Assembly (NCBI RefSeq): GCF_001039355.2
Contig: NW_019775959.1
Span: 8,273 to 64,314 of the forward strand
Direction: 5' to 3'
DNA: 56,042 nucleotides
From: Lingula anatina
Lineage: Eukaryota > Brachiopoda > Lingulata > Lingulida > Lingulidae
Part shown: positions 10,992 to 24,221 of the stretch, one piece after another
Layout: every line of letters begins with the position of its first letter
Numbering within the stretch: position 1 is the stretch's first letter
Notes under the pieces: generated by a model
Told to the model about the DNA's origin: nothing
The model's input: only the letters and a program-made list of their open reading frames with translations
The model's database searches: none
Made by a program: the position numbers and the translations under genes

Positions 10992-12293
10992 TCATGTGTT
11001 AGGATCGATTTGTGTTTTCAGGGTCTTTGAATGACGGTCAAATTTTTCATACACCATGTCGTTATTTGCTGTCTGATAGCGTCGAATGGTGCGTGACGAG
11101 CGAGACGCGTTTTCGTTGTAAAGATCGTCCTCCTTACTGTATATTTTTCCCTGCTCAGTTTTTGCAGCATTTTGTCCCTGAATGTCAGACAGTTTGAAAC
11201 CTTTTCTGAAGAGGGGGGTTTTCGGCCCGTTTTTAGTGGTGCTGGGTCTTTGAAAAAGTCCCAAATTTCGTCGAATTGTAACTGGTGATGGTTCAGAATC
11301 AGAGATATCTGAATCTATTGCGCCGCTATCAGAGAAAGTTCTACTCCGAGACAACACCACTTGTCCTTTCAATGGCGGAAAAGATTTGGTTACGCTCGAT
11401 GATTGTCTTGATAATGAAAAATCATCTTTGGCTTTTCCGAATGCATATTTTACCTTTCGTGTAAACGCAGGAGAGTTTTCTGCACTGCTGGAGCTACTGC
11501 TACTTGACCGGCTTCTGGTGATTTGTTGTTTAAAGAGAAGTCCCATTTTCGCTTCAGCATTGTGAATAAGTCGCTGGAAGCCATCGCTTGACAGATTTCT
11601 CTTTGGTTTACTGGTTTCCATAAGTTCAGTTAAATCCGTCATAGAGCGAGATCGACGCCTCATGGCAAATCTAGGATTACTCCGAATTTTCATTTCCTCG
11701 AATTCGTCTACAATATCATCATCAGAGCCTGCACGTGTTGTTTCTTTTTTAGTAGCTGTTTCTGGCCGCAGATTTCTTGTCAGTTGTGGCGACGGTTTGT
11801 GGGGTTTGAAGTTGGTAGGGTTAGAGTAAGTCCTCACAAGCTGTTTCACCGGTTTGTTGACGTCTGGCAGGTCGCTGTCACCAGTCTTATCTCGTCGTCC
11901 ACCGAAAGCTGAACCAACTGATTCCACCCGGGGTCTCGTATGTTGAGATCCACTTTCGCTATCTGCATAGTTATTGTCAATTTTGATTACTGGTATTTTG
12001 TCATTTTTCCTCTCATGTACACCTGATGTGGTCGGAGATTCTGATCTCGTCGGAGAACCTGTCCCTCTCGACCGTGACCCATCCAAAGACTTTTTGTCCT
12101 GTGCATGCCGCATTAAGTGGGATCTGAGAGATGTACGGCGTTGGTTCAAACTCCGCATTTCTGCTCGAAATTCATAGTCAATAGATTCTTTCTCCTTTTT
12201 CAGCTGAAATTCCAATTTCATGTTTTTAACGACAGCGAATGAACGCCCCCCGTTCAACATTCCCTGTTTTGCTTCTGCCATGTCTTTCACCAT
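10992..12293 (-). CDS. 433-residue orphan Ser/Arg-rich protein
   Basis: I do not recognise this protein. It is a single minus-strand frame of 433 codons with its stop at 10994-10992. The first ATG (12293) has G at -3 and +4; the second in-frame ATG, four codons on, is equally well placed. An in-frame TAA lies about 45 bases upstream. CTCAAG directly before GATATG could act as an AAG splice acceptor, so an upstream exon is possible. Residues about 25-70 are charged and coiled-coil-like. The remainder looks disordered, with RRRSRSMTDL near residue 213 (a basophilic kinase or 14-3-3-like site) and a run of Ser near 262-272 following Arg-Ser dipeptides. Several SP sites suggest phosphorylation. 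No signal peptide or membrane helix is seen. Frame length and biased composition argue that it is a real gene; its function is unknown. Confidence 0.75.
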   Translation of the reverse strand: MVKDMAEAKQGMLNGGRSFAVVKNMKLEFQLKKEKESIDYEFRAEMRSLNQRRTSLRSHLMRHAQDKKSLDGSRSRGTGSPTRSESPTTSGVHERKNDKIPVIKIDNNYADSESGSQHTRPRVESVGSAFGGRRDKTGDSDLPDVNKPVKQLVRTYSNPTNFKPHKPSPQLTRNLRPETATKKETTRAGSDDDIVDEFEEMKIRSNPRFAMRRRSRSMTDLTELMETSKPKRNLSSDGFQRLIHNAEAKMGLLFKQQITRSRSSSSSSSSAENSPAFTRKVKYAFGKAKDDFSLSRQSSSVTKSFPPLKGQVVLSRSRTFSDSGAIDSDISDSEPSPVTIRRNLGLFQRPSTTKNGPKTPLFRKGFKLSDIQGQNAAKTEQGKIYSKEDDLYNENASRSSRTIRRYQTANNDMVYEKFDRHSKTLKTQIDPNT

Positions 12294-15200
12294 ATCCTTG
12301 AGAAAAATGCTTAACTGCGTTTTGTTTTATTCAGTTGGTTCTTTGAAATGGGTGGATTAGTTTTCCTTTTGAATAATCCTTAAAAAAGTTAATACACAGT
12401 CAATTTGTGTTTTATGCTATTATGTGCACAACTTATTTGTGTCTCGTTGTGCTGTTCATCTCTTTATCTTCACTGTTCTAATGCGGAATCAGTCCTCGTC
12501 CATCTAAAGCATTTTCCTGTCACCTCGTCGAGCTACTTCACAATAGCAAACACAAACTAATAAATCACTTGCAATTGGCATCTTTGGGTTTGGTAATCTT
12601 GTCAATGACATTTTCAGTCGTGGTGATATAACTCATCTTGCTTAGACCTGTATCATTCCCTGTGGTGTTTAAGTCACTGAATGTAGATTGTGAGAGTCAG
12701 CGTCAGAGTTACAGCGTGCAATGCCAACTTTTGTGTAAGTACGGTTTTTATATTGACCTATTTTCATTCTTATAACCGAATTAATCCGCCGAGGTTTACA
12801 CAGTTGAACACAGGTGTCTTTATCTCACCGTCCATACAACTTGGTACCGTGTTGATTACTTGTAACCATATCGTAGCCGATACGATTGTTTTACAAGTGA
12901 CCCGAGGATTAAAGCCACAAAAGATTGACGCAGCATCCCTGGTCCTCGTGAGACACTGAAAACATCTATCTCATGATTTATTTAACGTTCTACGTCATTT
13001 ACAAGTTTACATTCGGCCTGCAACGTCAGCTTAAACGTCATCAGCCCCTCATTCATGCTGAACTTTACTCTTTTTGCAGATCTACTTCTAAAAGCTTTGG
13101 CGACCATATCTTTTCTTCTGATAATCCGGTTCGCAGTAGTAGTGATTATCACGATTTGATTGTGGCGTTTTCAAGTGCTCTTTTTGCATATTTGTTTAAA
13201 GTAAATAAGCGAGCAAAGAATTTTAATCTTCGCATAATCTTGGCAAAGTTAAAGGCAGAATGGGCTGTGATAGGAGGATAAAAGCCTCAGTCAACCTTAT
13301 CTTTAATGACTAGAAAGGTTCCTTAACATTTTTGTTTTACTTTGATTTACTATGTTTCCGTCTCTTTCGGATGCAATTAACAATTTTTGCTAAGCGTGAT
13401 CGTTAATTAATATCTCCTGTGTCGCCGTTTTTGAAATGATTAATTTCATTACATGGGGTTATATGATTTCATTCATTGGATTAACATTTCATTGGATTAA
13501 CATTTTCGAAATGATACTATTTCCGACTAATTAGGATAAAGCTAGATTCACCAAAGACGTTTCATGGTGCCTAATTCAAAGTGAAAATGATTGTATATAT
13601 TAGTTATTAGGTAAGACGAGATGAAACATCCTTAAAATAGCACCACCAGTCATTTCTGTCATGGGGTTTTATGTTATGTTAGATAAAACTTGTGATTTAA
13701 AAAGACCGAATAGTGGGCTACAGCTTAATACATCTTGCAGTAGTCTTCAGCTGTATTCTGATGCTAAGAACATATTAGGAAGAACTACAAGACCTTTTTG
13801 GGGATGTTTTAATATCTATGTGTGCCTATCCCAACTTTGATACCCCTGAAATATAAGAAACAACTTCAAAATATGATATTGTAAAACTCCATCTAGTTGT
13901 TCAGTACATCGGGCAATTGCGACTGAGGACAACCAATAAGAGAATCAAAACTGGATTGCGTCAACACCGAATTGTACCTGTAGCTCAACTAACGCAATTG
14001 CAACACTGGGAGTAAATGTAATTCAGAAAGATGCGGTAAATCTCGACACATACGTTTTTGTTAGAAGAATGATGAGAAACTACAGGTTTAAAAAGAGGCT
14101 ATTGCGATTTAGCGGGTGCATAGCTGTAAAAATAAACGTTCTCTAATTGTGCCACAACAATGTGACATAGGATGAATCTAATAAGTTTAATGATTTTTTT
14201 ATTACTTACAAATTCGTTTTTTTTTTCAGTACTCCTTGTAATCAGAAAGTTTTTTTTTTAAACTAGAAATAGCACCGTACTGTCAAAATAAGAAATTTAG
14301 TCTTATCTTTGACAAATGATTTGAAACTATGTGTTAGGAATTCAGTTTTTTTTTCAGATACTGTTATGTAGTTTTGGCCAAGTTAAGTCAGGTGTACGAC
14401 ATTTAAATTGGTTGTTTATTTTTATTTTTACTTGGAAAGAGGTATTTGCTTATTCGGTATGCTCCTTGCACCTTTGAGATATTTATACATCTTGCCAACA
14501 TACTCCGTGAAATGTGTTTAAAACAAAGGGTTTTCTTCCACCAGTGTTATTCTACCTGTGGTCAATATATGCCCACTCAGTAATCAGAACATAGTCTTAA
14601 TTATGTGCCCAAGACTGTATCTGAATTCCAGTGTTTGTTGCCTCAATTGTTATAGCGCACACCGCGTACATTTACGTACCATTGTTTCAAAGTTTCTTTT
14701 ATCATAAACTATGTAAGATATAACTTATGTAAGAAACGTTTCATTGTCAATGTGAAACCTCTTCAACAACCAATTCAAGTACAGTGCACTTGTACAAGTC
14801 AATAAAAAAATAAAAAGAAGTCAATTGAACTAATTTCTAACGTAAACCTGCTGATGTCTTAATCACCACGAATGCTGAACAGTTTTCTACTATTCATCTG
14901 CATTAACCCTGCCACTTCCTTCTTCCAGAGTTAAACAAGCTTTCGTGCACATATAACAAAGAATCGATGACACTTAATCAAATATCTACAATAACCCTTG
15001 AGAACTTTAGGATTCGAGGATATTAAACTTCCATCGAGGTTTTTCTTTGTATAGGCACGAATCTCGCAGGTGTGAAACCTTGATGAATATTGTAGCAAGG
15101 TGATGGTTCTATTTGTGTTCAGCTGCGGACCACAAGTGCTGCTTGCGTCTATTCGGTGCTCGTTGGCATAGAGTGTGTACAGTCCATTTACACACGAGAC

Positions 15201-16087
15201 GGAGACAGCAGCAGAAGGTAGATATTTCACCTCTTTGTATTACTTGCACCGTAAAAATGTCATAAAAATTCGAAGAAATTCACTGTATACATTAGTAAAC
15301 AATTGCCTACCCCCAAAATACCCCATTGAGGAGAATTTGAACATATTTTAAACACTTTCTCGTGTAGTGGTATTTAAAGTCAATTCATGCCAAAGACCAC
15401 AGTCAAAGGCGTTTTCGAAGTTTTGTATTTGGATCGGATCCAACATTGGTATCCCTCGCAATTATGAATCTCTATTTGAGATCTCAAATTCGGATGGTTT
15501 TTTTTTTCATTTATTTTTAACGTCAAATCTAGTGCACATGGTACATGTATATGTATATATGATTGAATGTATTATATTCTAACTGATAACAGAAAACAAA
15601 GTATTCTTTATTGCATAGAAGAATGATAAACGTTGATCAGATGTTACTAGTACGGGTAGAAATAAACCTTTCGTTGCCTCGGTCTATTCAAGCACTATCA
15701 TAAGGCTTATGCTCGTTTTTAGGAATAATATTCCATTTCACAAGTCTAGTCTTATTTTCTTCTTGCATCAGTGGAAGCGATACGAGTCTTTTACTATGTA
15801 TGCTATTAAATTTTTTGGACATATTTCGCATACTTGAAATCATTATAGAAAAACCTGTCCGCTGAAAATCTTCAAATCATAAATATTATTGTGATGAATA
15901 AAATGAAAGAGGACTTGGCAATGTTAGCATATGTTCCTTGAAGCCATTTCTACCCGCCCTGTACTTCAGTGAGCTGACGGCGACTTTCTGTTATCAAGCC
16001 TAGCAGCTGGAAAGACACCGCCAGTCCTGTGTATTTCAGGTTGGGTCTTCTCATAGCCTGGTTGTAAGTTTCCCACAAGCATTACTG

Positions 16088-16110
16088 TTTTTTTTTTTTT
16101 TTTTTTTTTT
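16088..16110 (+). repeat. Poly(T) run, 23 bases
   Basis: 23 consecutive T, which is poly(A) on the other strand. It is simple sequence with no adjacent element recognised. Confidence 0.9.
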
Positions 16111-17046
16111 GCTCCCGTGACTTAGATGCAGATGTTTCACTATCTCTCTCTGCCGTAATTTTAATTGTTCGCCTCAGGTCTCACTATTTCACCCCAGAGA
16201 CATAGTAGACTTCTAAATTTAACGAAGAAATTACACCAGTGAGCGGAAAGAAGCAGGCTTAATAGAATGTGATCCACTGATATGTGAGTTGGATCATATG
16301 TTACATGTGTGCATCAAAGCTAGGTTACAAACTTCGGCGAATTGTTACACTTGGTGTGGCAACTTTACCTGACTCAGACATGTGGGATCTGAGTGAATTA
16401 TTAGCGAAGGCGACAGTAGCAGACTGAACGTCGATAATGTAAGATCGAGAAACCCGCGAAGACCCATTAGTGTGATCATTAACGACAGATTAGATCAGCT
16501 CACCAGGAAGAGGGCCCTTAGTGTACAAAATGGCCAATTTTCACCCTTTTTAAACTGAGCTTCAAGGTGTAATATAATGACATGTGGTGGGAATTTTTCT
16601 AGGTGGAATTCTTCCATGATTCCGCAGGTGTTGACTCGAGGCTGCTGGGATAACCCGTGTAAAGGGTTCGTTATGTTTTATTTTTATAAACTTTCTTGGA
16701 TCGATCTCTGCACGCCACGTGTCTAAGTTCGATTAATGGAATCGATAAGGCGAGCTGTTGATCACTGAGGTGCAGTTTCACCTTCTTGCTCCCCGTTAAG
16801 CATTATCTCATTGCTTGGAGAAAAAAGGATGGGCTGGTTCAAATGATAGGTCCATTAACACGTTATCCAGTTTCAACTAATACCCGCTAATATGCTATCG
16901 CCTTATTTATATGGTGTCGCGCAGTTGGTTTTACTGTCACAATATCTGCACAAACGCATTTTATATGGATTTTGTCATTTTTTCACTTAGAGGTCGCCAG
17001 ACTGATGTCACCAAGACCTATCCAGTGTTAATTAAACGTTTTCTTC

Positions 17047-17099
<53 letters not shown>
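17047..17099 (+). repeat. (AAT)n microsatellite
   Basis: About 17 uninterrupted copies of the AAT trinucleotide. A pure array of this length is probably polymorphic. Confidence 0.97.
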
Positions 17100-18453
17100 G
17101 TAAATGAATAAATAACATAAAAACAAATAAAGGTCACAAAATGACCAATAACTTCACGTTGACACAACCCAATTAAGATAAATTATAATGGTATGTAAAT
17201 ATCATTGGGGCTTGCAGAAACATTTTCTTTAGTTACCATAAATGATTGCCTTTCAGCTAGATAAACGTCATGCTAATTACAAGACCAGCAAGACTGCCGT
17301 AGATTCATTGGAAAATGTAAATTACTCATTAAACGAATGGAATTGTTCTTACGTTCGTTCACTGAAGGGTGATTTACCACGAAAAGTATATATGTATATA
17401 TACAGCTGAGTGCCTTCGGCTCTCTCTCCGCAGCTGAGGCTAAATTTGTTTTATCTCCTTTTAATCTTACGTTAACCTCTCTTAAAGATTCTGATATCAA
17501 CTCTGTACTATCAAGCCCAATGTATATGATAAGCATCTCTATAACAGATGGGGAGTTAGAAAATGGGGGCCCACCCTGTGCAACCCCGTGAATTACTGTG
17601 CTCATTTTCAGGCCCTAGCCTCACTGAAAATCACCTCTGTGGTACTGGACTAATCATTTACCATCTGTATTTAGACGAAAGTGGTTTGTTTCGTTAATTC
17701 CAACTGCTATAACAGATAGGAACATATTCAAAGTTTCAAATGTGCTTTAGGTTAGTCAGGTGAGGTTTTGTCTACTTTGTGGTAATTCTTTTGAAATGAC
17801 CTATACCATCCAAGTGCCATCTCCTAGAAGATGAAAGAGCAAAAAATCATTGATCTAAAACACCACAACAGACAGACGGGTTTTCGAAGACTTCAATGCG
17901 TTTCCTGTTAATCCTCCGAAGCGTTTTCTCTGGAACCATTTCATGATAGTGATGCCTGTCGTTAACGTATTTAATGGGCCCTTCTAAGCGTATGCCCTTC
18001 AGAGTTATATGTTTCACCACTTGCAGGAGGCATTTCAGATCACCTTTTTATGTGATATCTTGAGAATCTTCAAATGTTTCAGCGACCTTAGAAACGAGGT
18101 TGAAATTCTATACACTCGTAGATTCACCTGATTTCAGTTCACGAGCATATATGAAAATATTTGAGACTGCTGGACATGTAAAACTGAACAGAAATGAGGA
18201 TCACCTTCTCAGTGTGCCGCCCCATATTGGACATTGTCCTTTTAAGTACAAAATTGCATAAAATTTCCTTTTAACTTCCGATAGTGAACGACACCAAGTT
18301 AACTTAAAATAACTCAATCTGTCAAATGTTTAATTATCTCAGTTTATTATAAATGACAAATGTTTAAATGTTTTTTATGGCAATAACCTGCTCGTTAGGG
18401 CAACAAAATGTAATAGACATCATGGTTTATGGTGCAGTGCAGCACGTACTGTA

Positions 18454-18507
18454 CAGACATGTAAAAGGCATAATATATACTTATATAAAATGCCTTTTAC
18501 ATGTCTG
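18454..18507. repeat. Perfect 18-bp inverted repeat (hairpin)
   Basis: The arms 18454-18471 and 18490-18507 are exact reverse complements, separated by 18 bases of A and T. Pairing does not extend beyond the arms, which makes a microRNA precursor unlikely. It may be the remnant of a foldback element. Confidence 0.85.
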
Positions 18508-19689
18508 AAGGTTCAAAGAAACAAGTTACCCAATTCCTAATGTAATTTTTATGGGGGCAATTAAATTCAAGTATCATTGCAATGTGTTCCTATTTAAATG
18601 AATGCTTAGAAAAATTAATGTTTTGTTAATTGAAAAATGAATAAAGGCAAATGAAAATATGCACATTTGATACGTCCTGTTGGGAACATAAGGATGGCTT
18701 TTATCAGAATAACATAACATTACCCATCATTATTTACAACATCAAATTATATAATTGGCAATTGTCAGCTATAAGCAGCCAATAGAAAGTAGAATTGACA
18801 GGCAGTTGCAAAACAAACTTGACAGAAGTTTTTCCCTTTTATTTTATCTGCACTCGCATATGCCTTTTTATTATCTTAATGCCAAATAGCAATGTTTTTG
18901 AAGAATATACATATGCTAGCTAGCAATGGTTAGATATAATAACAGATTCTGGGAGCATTTTTTGTGCCATGGGTGCCTTGCCAGTTGGTTATTTTCCCAC
19001 TCATGTTTTATTCATTATCCGATATACATGTAGTTCCCATTGTTTGACTATGCGTTTTCTTCCAGCTATTATACAAAGTAACAGTACCTACAGACATATG
19101 CCGCACACTACTGAATTACTAAATCTAATTGTCTACAAACGTTATTGCATTCAAACATCATACCACTTTTTTATTTTCACCTATACATGGCGAACACATG
19201 TTTCACGCATGTCCATTATATAAAAATACCAATTTGTCTGAAATTTTCTGCAGGGTATTTTTTGTCCTGATAAGATTCAAACCTTCAAATGGAAGAGCAA
19301 AACGGATATTCGAACAGATATTGATTAAATCGTAGGTTTAGCAGTTTGAGGCCCGGAGACAGATTACCTTTTCTAGATAAATATACGTATTCTTTTCATC
19401 ATCTCTGACGTCTTTGATGTTTCTTCTTTCCTAGGACAACAACACGAAGAATATTCGTTTTTTGAAAAGACCATTTGTAAAACAGGGGGAGTGAAAAATA
19501 ACTTTCGCCATTAACCCAAAAATATTTCACGTTAAAAGCTATATCTATTATAGCTGTATCTATGGTTTTAATCTATTTTTAAATTTATTTTTTCATACAA
19601 TAGTGTTGTATAAATTGTAGTATGTTATTCAGTAACATGTAAGCAATCTCTTGGCTGCAATAAATGCTTATACCCTCCTCCTCATGGAC

Positions 19690-20572
19690 CGCGCGAGACC
19701 TCGAATGTGGACCTGGGGCATCCTTCATTCTTCCACCAATGCAGTTCTTTTAAGAGTTAAAAGTCTAAGGTGGGAGGCTGTGGCTGGCGCTTATGAAATC
19801 GTCTGCCCAGTTCATCCCAGGCATGGTCAATGGGAGACATGTCTGGGCTAAACGCTGGACACAGAAGAGTCTGGATCTGCTCCTGCTGCAGCTACGCCTG
19901 TGCTATCCTGACAGTATGGGAAAGGGCATTGTCTTTCTGGAGCAAGCGTAGAGTTGGGTATTGATGCATGGATGGCAAAACAGCTGGACTTCATCTCTGT
20001 ACCGCTGGCCAGTCAGATTTCCATCAATCACTGCAATCACCACGAGTTATGTTGTGGAAATTGGCACCTATGCACGCCCAAACCATAACACTGTGCCAAT
20101 AGCAATGGGCAATGACACGACCTCTGTTCAGATCAGACAGCCATGGCATGATGTTAACATTCCACCAATCAAGGCAATCACCATGAGTTCCGTCTGGCAA
20201 ATACCACTTTTGCCCGCCCAAAGCATAACACTGTGCCAATGGCAATGGCTAATGACACGACCCTGTCCAGTTCAGACAGCCGTGGAGTGATTTCAACTTG
20301 GAAATCAGTCTTCTTAAGTTGGTTTTCTGACTCCAGCGTCCACAAGCATTAATCATGGACGACTGATATCTGCAAGACATTTATCCCAATTAGTGTTCAG
20401 AAAATATGTCTAAAAATCTAAAGCTAAACATAGTCTGGAATCACTCAAGCGCATCAGTACCCTACTGAATTAGTGTTCTGTCACTGAATACCGTGACCAG
20501 ACAAACGTGCATTTTTGGGGATGTTGAAGCACTGTGGACAAAACAAAAACTTGCCTTTTTTTTGTTTGGCAG
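19690..20572 (-). pseudogene. Tc1/mariner-type transposase pseudogene
   Basis: The minus strand holds a broken DDE transposase of the Tc1/IS630 superfamily. Reading from high to low coordinates I see two VMVWA/VMLWA-like blocks, VIDGNLTGQRYRDEV, then after a frameshift LQKDNALSHTVRIAQA, an in-frame TAG, and SPDMSPIDHAWDELGRR. These match the catalytic core and C-terminus of the family. The Asp codon at 19933-19931 and the Asp codon at 19828-19826 are separated by 34 codons, the spacing of a DD34E/D enzyme, with Asp where Tc1 usually has Glu. The coding region also carries a tandem duplication of about 141 bases. The outer end TTTGGCAG with a TA at 20573-20574 could be one terminal repeat; no partner is seen on the left. 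The element is clearly dead. Confidence 0.85.
20028..20309. repeat. Diverged tandem duplication (~141 bp) inside the transposase
   Basis: Segments starting near 20028 and 20169 are similar at an offset of 141 bases. Both carry CATAACACTGTGCCAAT (20083 and 20224) followed by near-identical text to GACACGACC. The copies differ at several positions, so the duplication is not recent. It repeats the transposase block around VMVWA and the following VI-rich strand. Confidence 0.75.
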
Positions 20573-23500
20573 TATATATATAATTAAGCTATATTTGCTC
20601 TAAGCATACTTTGGAGGTAAATCTGTGTAGCTGACAGAATGACACCACTAGGCCCATTAAAGTACACGCTTTTGCATAACTGGCGATCTAAATGGTTTAT
20701 ATTTAATGACTGTAATCCTACATATAACATTTCTTTTAAAGCCAAAGAAAGGAAACACCTTTTCATTCCACAGTGTCTGTTTTCTGACTGATTTGCTGAG
20801 ACAAAAATCCCGTTTAGTATAGATTAGACATTGGAAATATGCAGAGCTAAAACAGAAAATGTTAATGTGTAGGTCGTCATTCGATTGGATTCTTCTTCCC
20901 CTTTTTGTATATGCTTTCATCTAAAAAAACTAATGGCTGATATATGTCCCATTCCCCTATATTGAGTTACGTAATGGTTTTTGGCACGATATTGTGCTGG
21001 TTGCTAAATCAACGTCTTCATGGGGAACATGCTTTCACATAAGTAGACGAATTGCCAATAATATCTTATCAAGGTTAGCTTCCGACATTTATAGCAATTT
21101 TACAATGCCTCTTGGGGCGTTAATCTAATCTTCAACCAGTATAATTCTAAGAGATTTAGGCAATGGATGGAATCCAGGAAGAGTTTCTCCTGGTGGTGCA
21201 TTTGACATTTGGTCCTTCTGAAGATCCAATTAGCTTTTTAAGATTAGATCGTAGAATTCCCTAACCAGACACTCACAGGAACCTTTTGTACAATTCAGAA
21301 CTATTCCATGCCTTCACCTTCTGCTAGTAATCAAATTGGAAGGCTCCGTGTTATAAATGTATGCATAAAGAAATCGAACAGTTGCTTAGACGGTTTTGGC
21401 AAAGTAGGTTTCTACAAAATCTAACAGACAACGGGCTTTGACTGCTTTTTTTAACGATCAACCAAATATCAGCAATATAACTAAGTTTTATGAAAAGTAA
21501 AGAAAAGTTAATCTGAACGAGTGCCGGGTGTGTGAGAACCTAGCCAATACAAACACATTTTTCTGTATCTTCGTGGTGTCGTAATCTGGTTATGTACAAC
21601 ACGCTGTCTTTATAAATACTTCTTTTGATTGGCCTCTCTTAGGCATACTGTGCCCAGTTCGAGGTGGTCGGTTTATAGGATTGGCCATCTTGCTGTCAGG
21701 TGCGCCAGGTGCTTTTAACTTAGATAATTAAAACACGCTGATAATTCTTAAGCCGGGCTTAAGAAATCAAGACGATAGCATCTGTAAACAGATATTTTGG
21801 CTAAAATGTTTCATACGCACATCATAACCGAGTACAAAGCAAAGTAATATCGGCGTTACAAAAGCTTGTGTTGGCTACTTTAGAAGAGGTGGCCAGTATG
21901 TTTAGAGTGAATGGGATTTTCTCTACAGAATCTGAAACGGGCGAGAGTAAAGCTACATTTCGTTATCTTACACTATCATTTAACGGATCACCGGAAGCCT
22001 GAAAGCTTGGAATAATTTGGCATAAGTTTAAAAGATACGATGGTAAGTTGGAAGATGAAGATGAGGGATAATCTACTCTTCAATACTTAACATCTTTATC
22101 ATGTCGTTGATTATCTTGTTTCTAAGAGGTACATAATGAAAGATACAGCCGGCGACTAGGGCACAGATAAAACACTGTTCTGTTAAGTAAGAAGAGGCAA
22201 GTTTTGCCATGTTATTGAATGAATGTAAGAAGGAATTTGAATTGGCCCTTTTCCAATACTCATGTCACCTAGTGATCATGGGCCATTATTTGAATAAGGT
22301 AGTGTGCTTCTGTAAGTATAATGTTATTCCACTAATGTGAGTAATGCGTGTCTTATACCTTTCTCACCATCGTTGAAACGTATACTTTTTTTCTCATTTT
22401 TATGGAATGGCGACGTTCTTAACGGATCTTATATTCTTGCCGTGAAGGAGAACATTGGCTTCAATTCCCATTTCTCTACACAATGTAAACGAATTGCATA
22501 TGTAAAGCTCTCTGGTCATTTTATCAAGATAAGCGAAACGCTTCGCAGAGTTCTCCTATTCACTGGAAATTTTGTGCAACGCCAGCTCACATTACTTCAG
22601 GTTATTCTATACATTAGATAAGATAACCATTAGTTTTGTCTTTTGTGCTGTCTTGATATTCAGCTACATTTGTATAGTTCTAATGTTTATGATCATAAAA
22701 AATGCAGCATCAACCAAAAAAGAAACATGTTAGGGTAAACGTCAATTTTACAATCTGTTCTAGGCATAAAGATGAAAAACATAAGAAAAAATAATAATAA
22801 CCGATTTAGCTGCAGAATAAGGCAATTCTGATTCATGAGATCTATGATGGATGAAAAGAGTTAAGATCTACTGAAACGAACACGATCGTTGTTCAAACGT
22901 TTCGAGGATTAGAATGAAGACACGAGCCTGAAAACTGTAACGATTTTTTCGCCCTTGTTCAGGCATGTCCTTAGCGGCTTAATGCTCTTCATACAAAACT
23001 CATCAGACCAAATACCCGCTTGACGTCACTTTTGTGAGCTGGCCGCACATACCTATCATAAGGCGAGGGAGCCGTTAATATCATTGTGAATTCCACATGG
23101 CAAAAAGTGATTAAAAAATACTGCTGATCGGCGTGGGTCTTTTATGGTCATTTAGAATCTTCCGCAGTATTCTTTTCACGGAAAGGTGATGCCAGTGGAA
23201 GGTTTTTGCACTTGGTTCATATTTTGAAAGATAACTCACCGCCAGTGAAAATGAAATGAAGGTTGATTTTTTCCCTCGGTAAGTACGTTTGTAAGGGAAA
23301 TACCTTTTATTTAGTTTTCTATGAAGTTTTTTCCTTCGGCATATAAACAAGTTGGGTGATATGCGTTGAAACTATGGTCCTATTGATTTCGAATGTTTGT
23401 CATGGTTATTGCCTTTGAGATACCAAAACAGCCGCCGTAACTTATTTTATACCAATTGCCTTGTAGATATTTTTCGGTGTCCATATCGTGTAGTGCCGTT

Positions 23501-24221
23501 TATTAGATATGCTATACTACGTTGCAGGGTCGTTCGGAAGATGGCCAAATTTTATTTCACGTCTTCCTTTAAAACACCACCATGATATAATGGGTTTAGT
23601 TTTATTTGATCTTCTGAGTCTTGTGTTTATAATAGACCAAATTTCAGTAAAAATACACTACTATACCATTTAAGAGGTGTCGTGTATGTTTTTACACCTG
23701 CATGTGCCTGGTAAGTCGTGTGTCAGCAGTAAACCTATAAATTTATGTGCAAATCAAGTCTCCGTTTTAACTGAGAATGGTTTTACCTCAAAGCATAACG
23801 CGATTAATTTTTTCAGGGGAGGGGGGTGAACTTGAATTATGTCGTACAAAGAAAATTTAATTTCTTATTTCAGACGAGTCTGAGATTGGGTTAAAATTAA
23901 TGGTAAATTGACCGTAAGCTATTGGAGCATGCCGTACAGTTGTAATTCCAAAGATGAATATAATGGTCATGTAAGGTCAATTATCATAACTATGACAAGA
24001 GCAACGGATCGTGACTTAGTAATGGTATCCTTGGTTACATTTACCGTTTTTATTTTTAATTAATAGGAATATGGTTGCTTCTCAAATATTCTACTTGTTT
24101 TCATGCAAGATCTCATCTCACTTTTAAAAATGAAATTTGAAAAAAAATTATAATAAAGAACTAGGTATATTAACCTGATCTTCGTGCGATCTCCAGGAAT
24201 CAACTGAACCCATTTATCATT

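Larger units (their letters stand above)
12294..19689. other. Intergenic stretch without supported gene
   Basis: I find no supported gene in these 7.4 kb. The stretch contains a 16-base unit repeated in tandem near 13470-13506, a 23-base T run (16088-16110), an (AAT)n array (17047-17099) and an 18-bp hairpin (18454-18507). The segment from about 15950 to 16850 is visibly richer in G+C than its surroundings, carries no long frame and could be a conserved regulatory element. A 110-codon minus-strand frame at 17605-17273 shows no family motif and I do not call it. Confidence 0.6.

Noticed and set aside
3860-12250. Homology between the 3778 ORF and the N-terminus of the 433-residue protein
   Set aside because: Both have Lys/Glu-rich helical text, but matching residues are few and explained by composition.
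14931-15230. 99-codon minus-strand frame with several Cys
   Set aside because: It looked like a secreted-domain fragment at first, but the Cys spacing fits no family I know and no splice sites flank it convincingly.
17273-17605. 110-codon minus-strand frame
   Set aside because: No recognisable motif, no clear splice or polyadenylation context, and not long enough to stand on length alone.
18454-18507. MicroRNA precursor
   Set aside because: The stem is only 18 bp, the pairing stops abruptly, and the arms are perfect, unlike a typical precursor hairpin.
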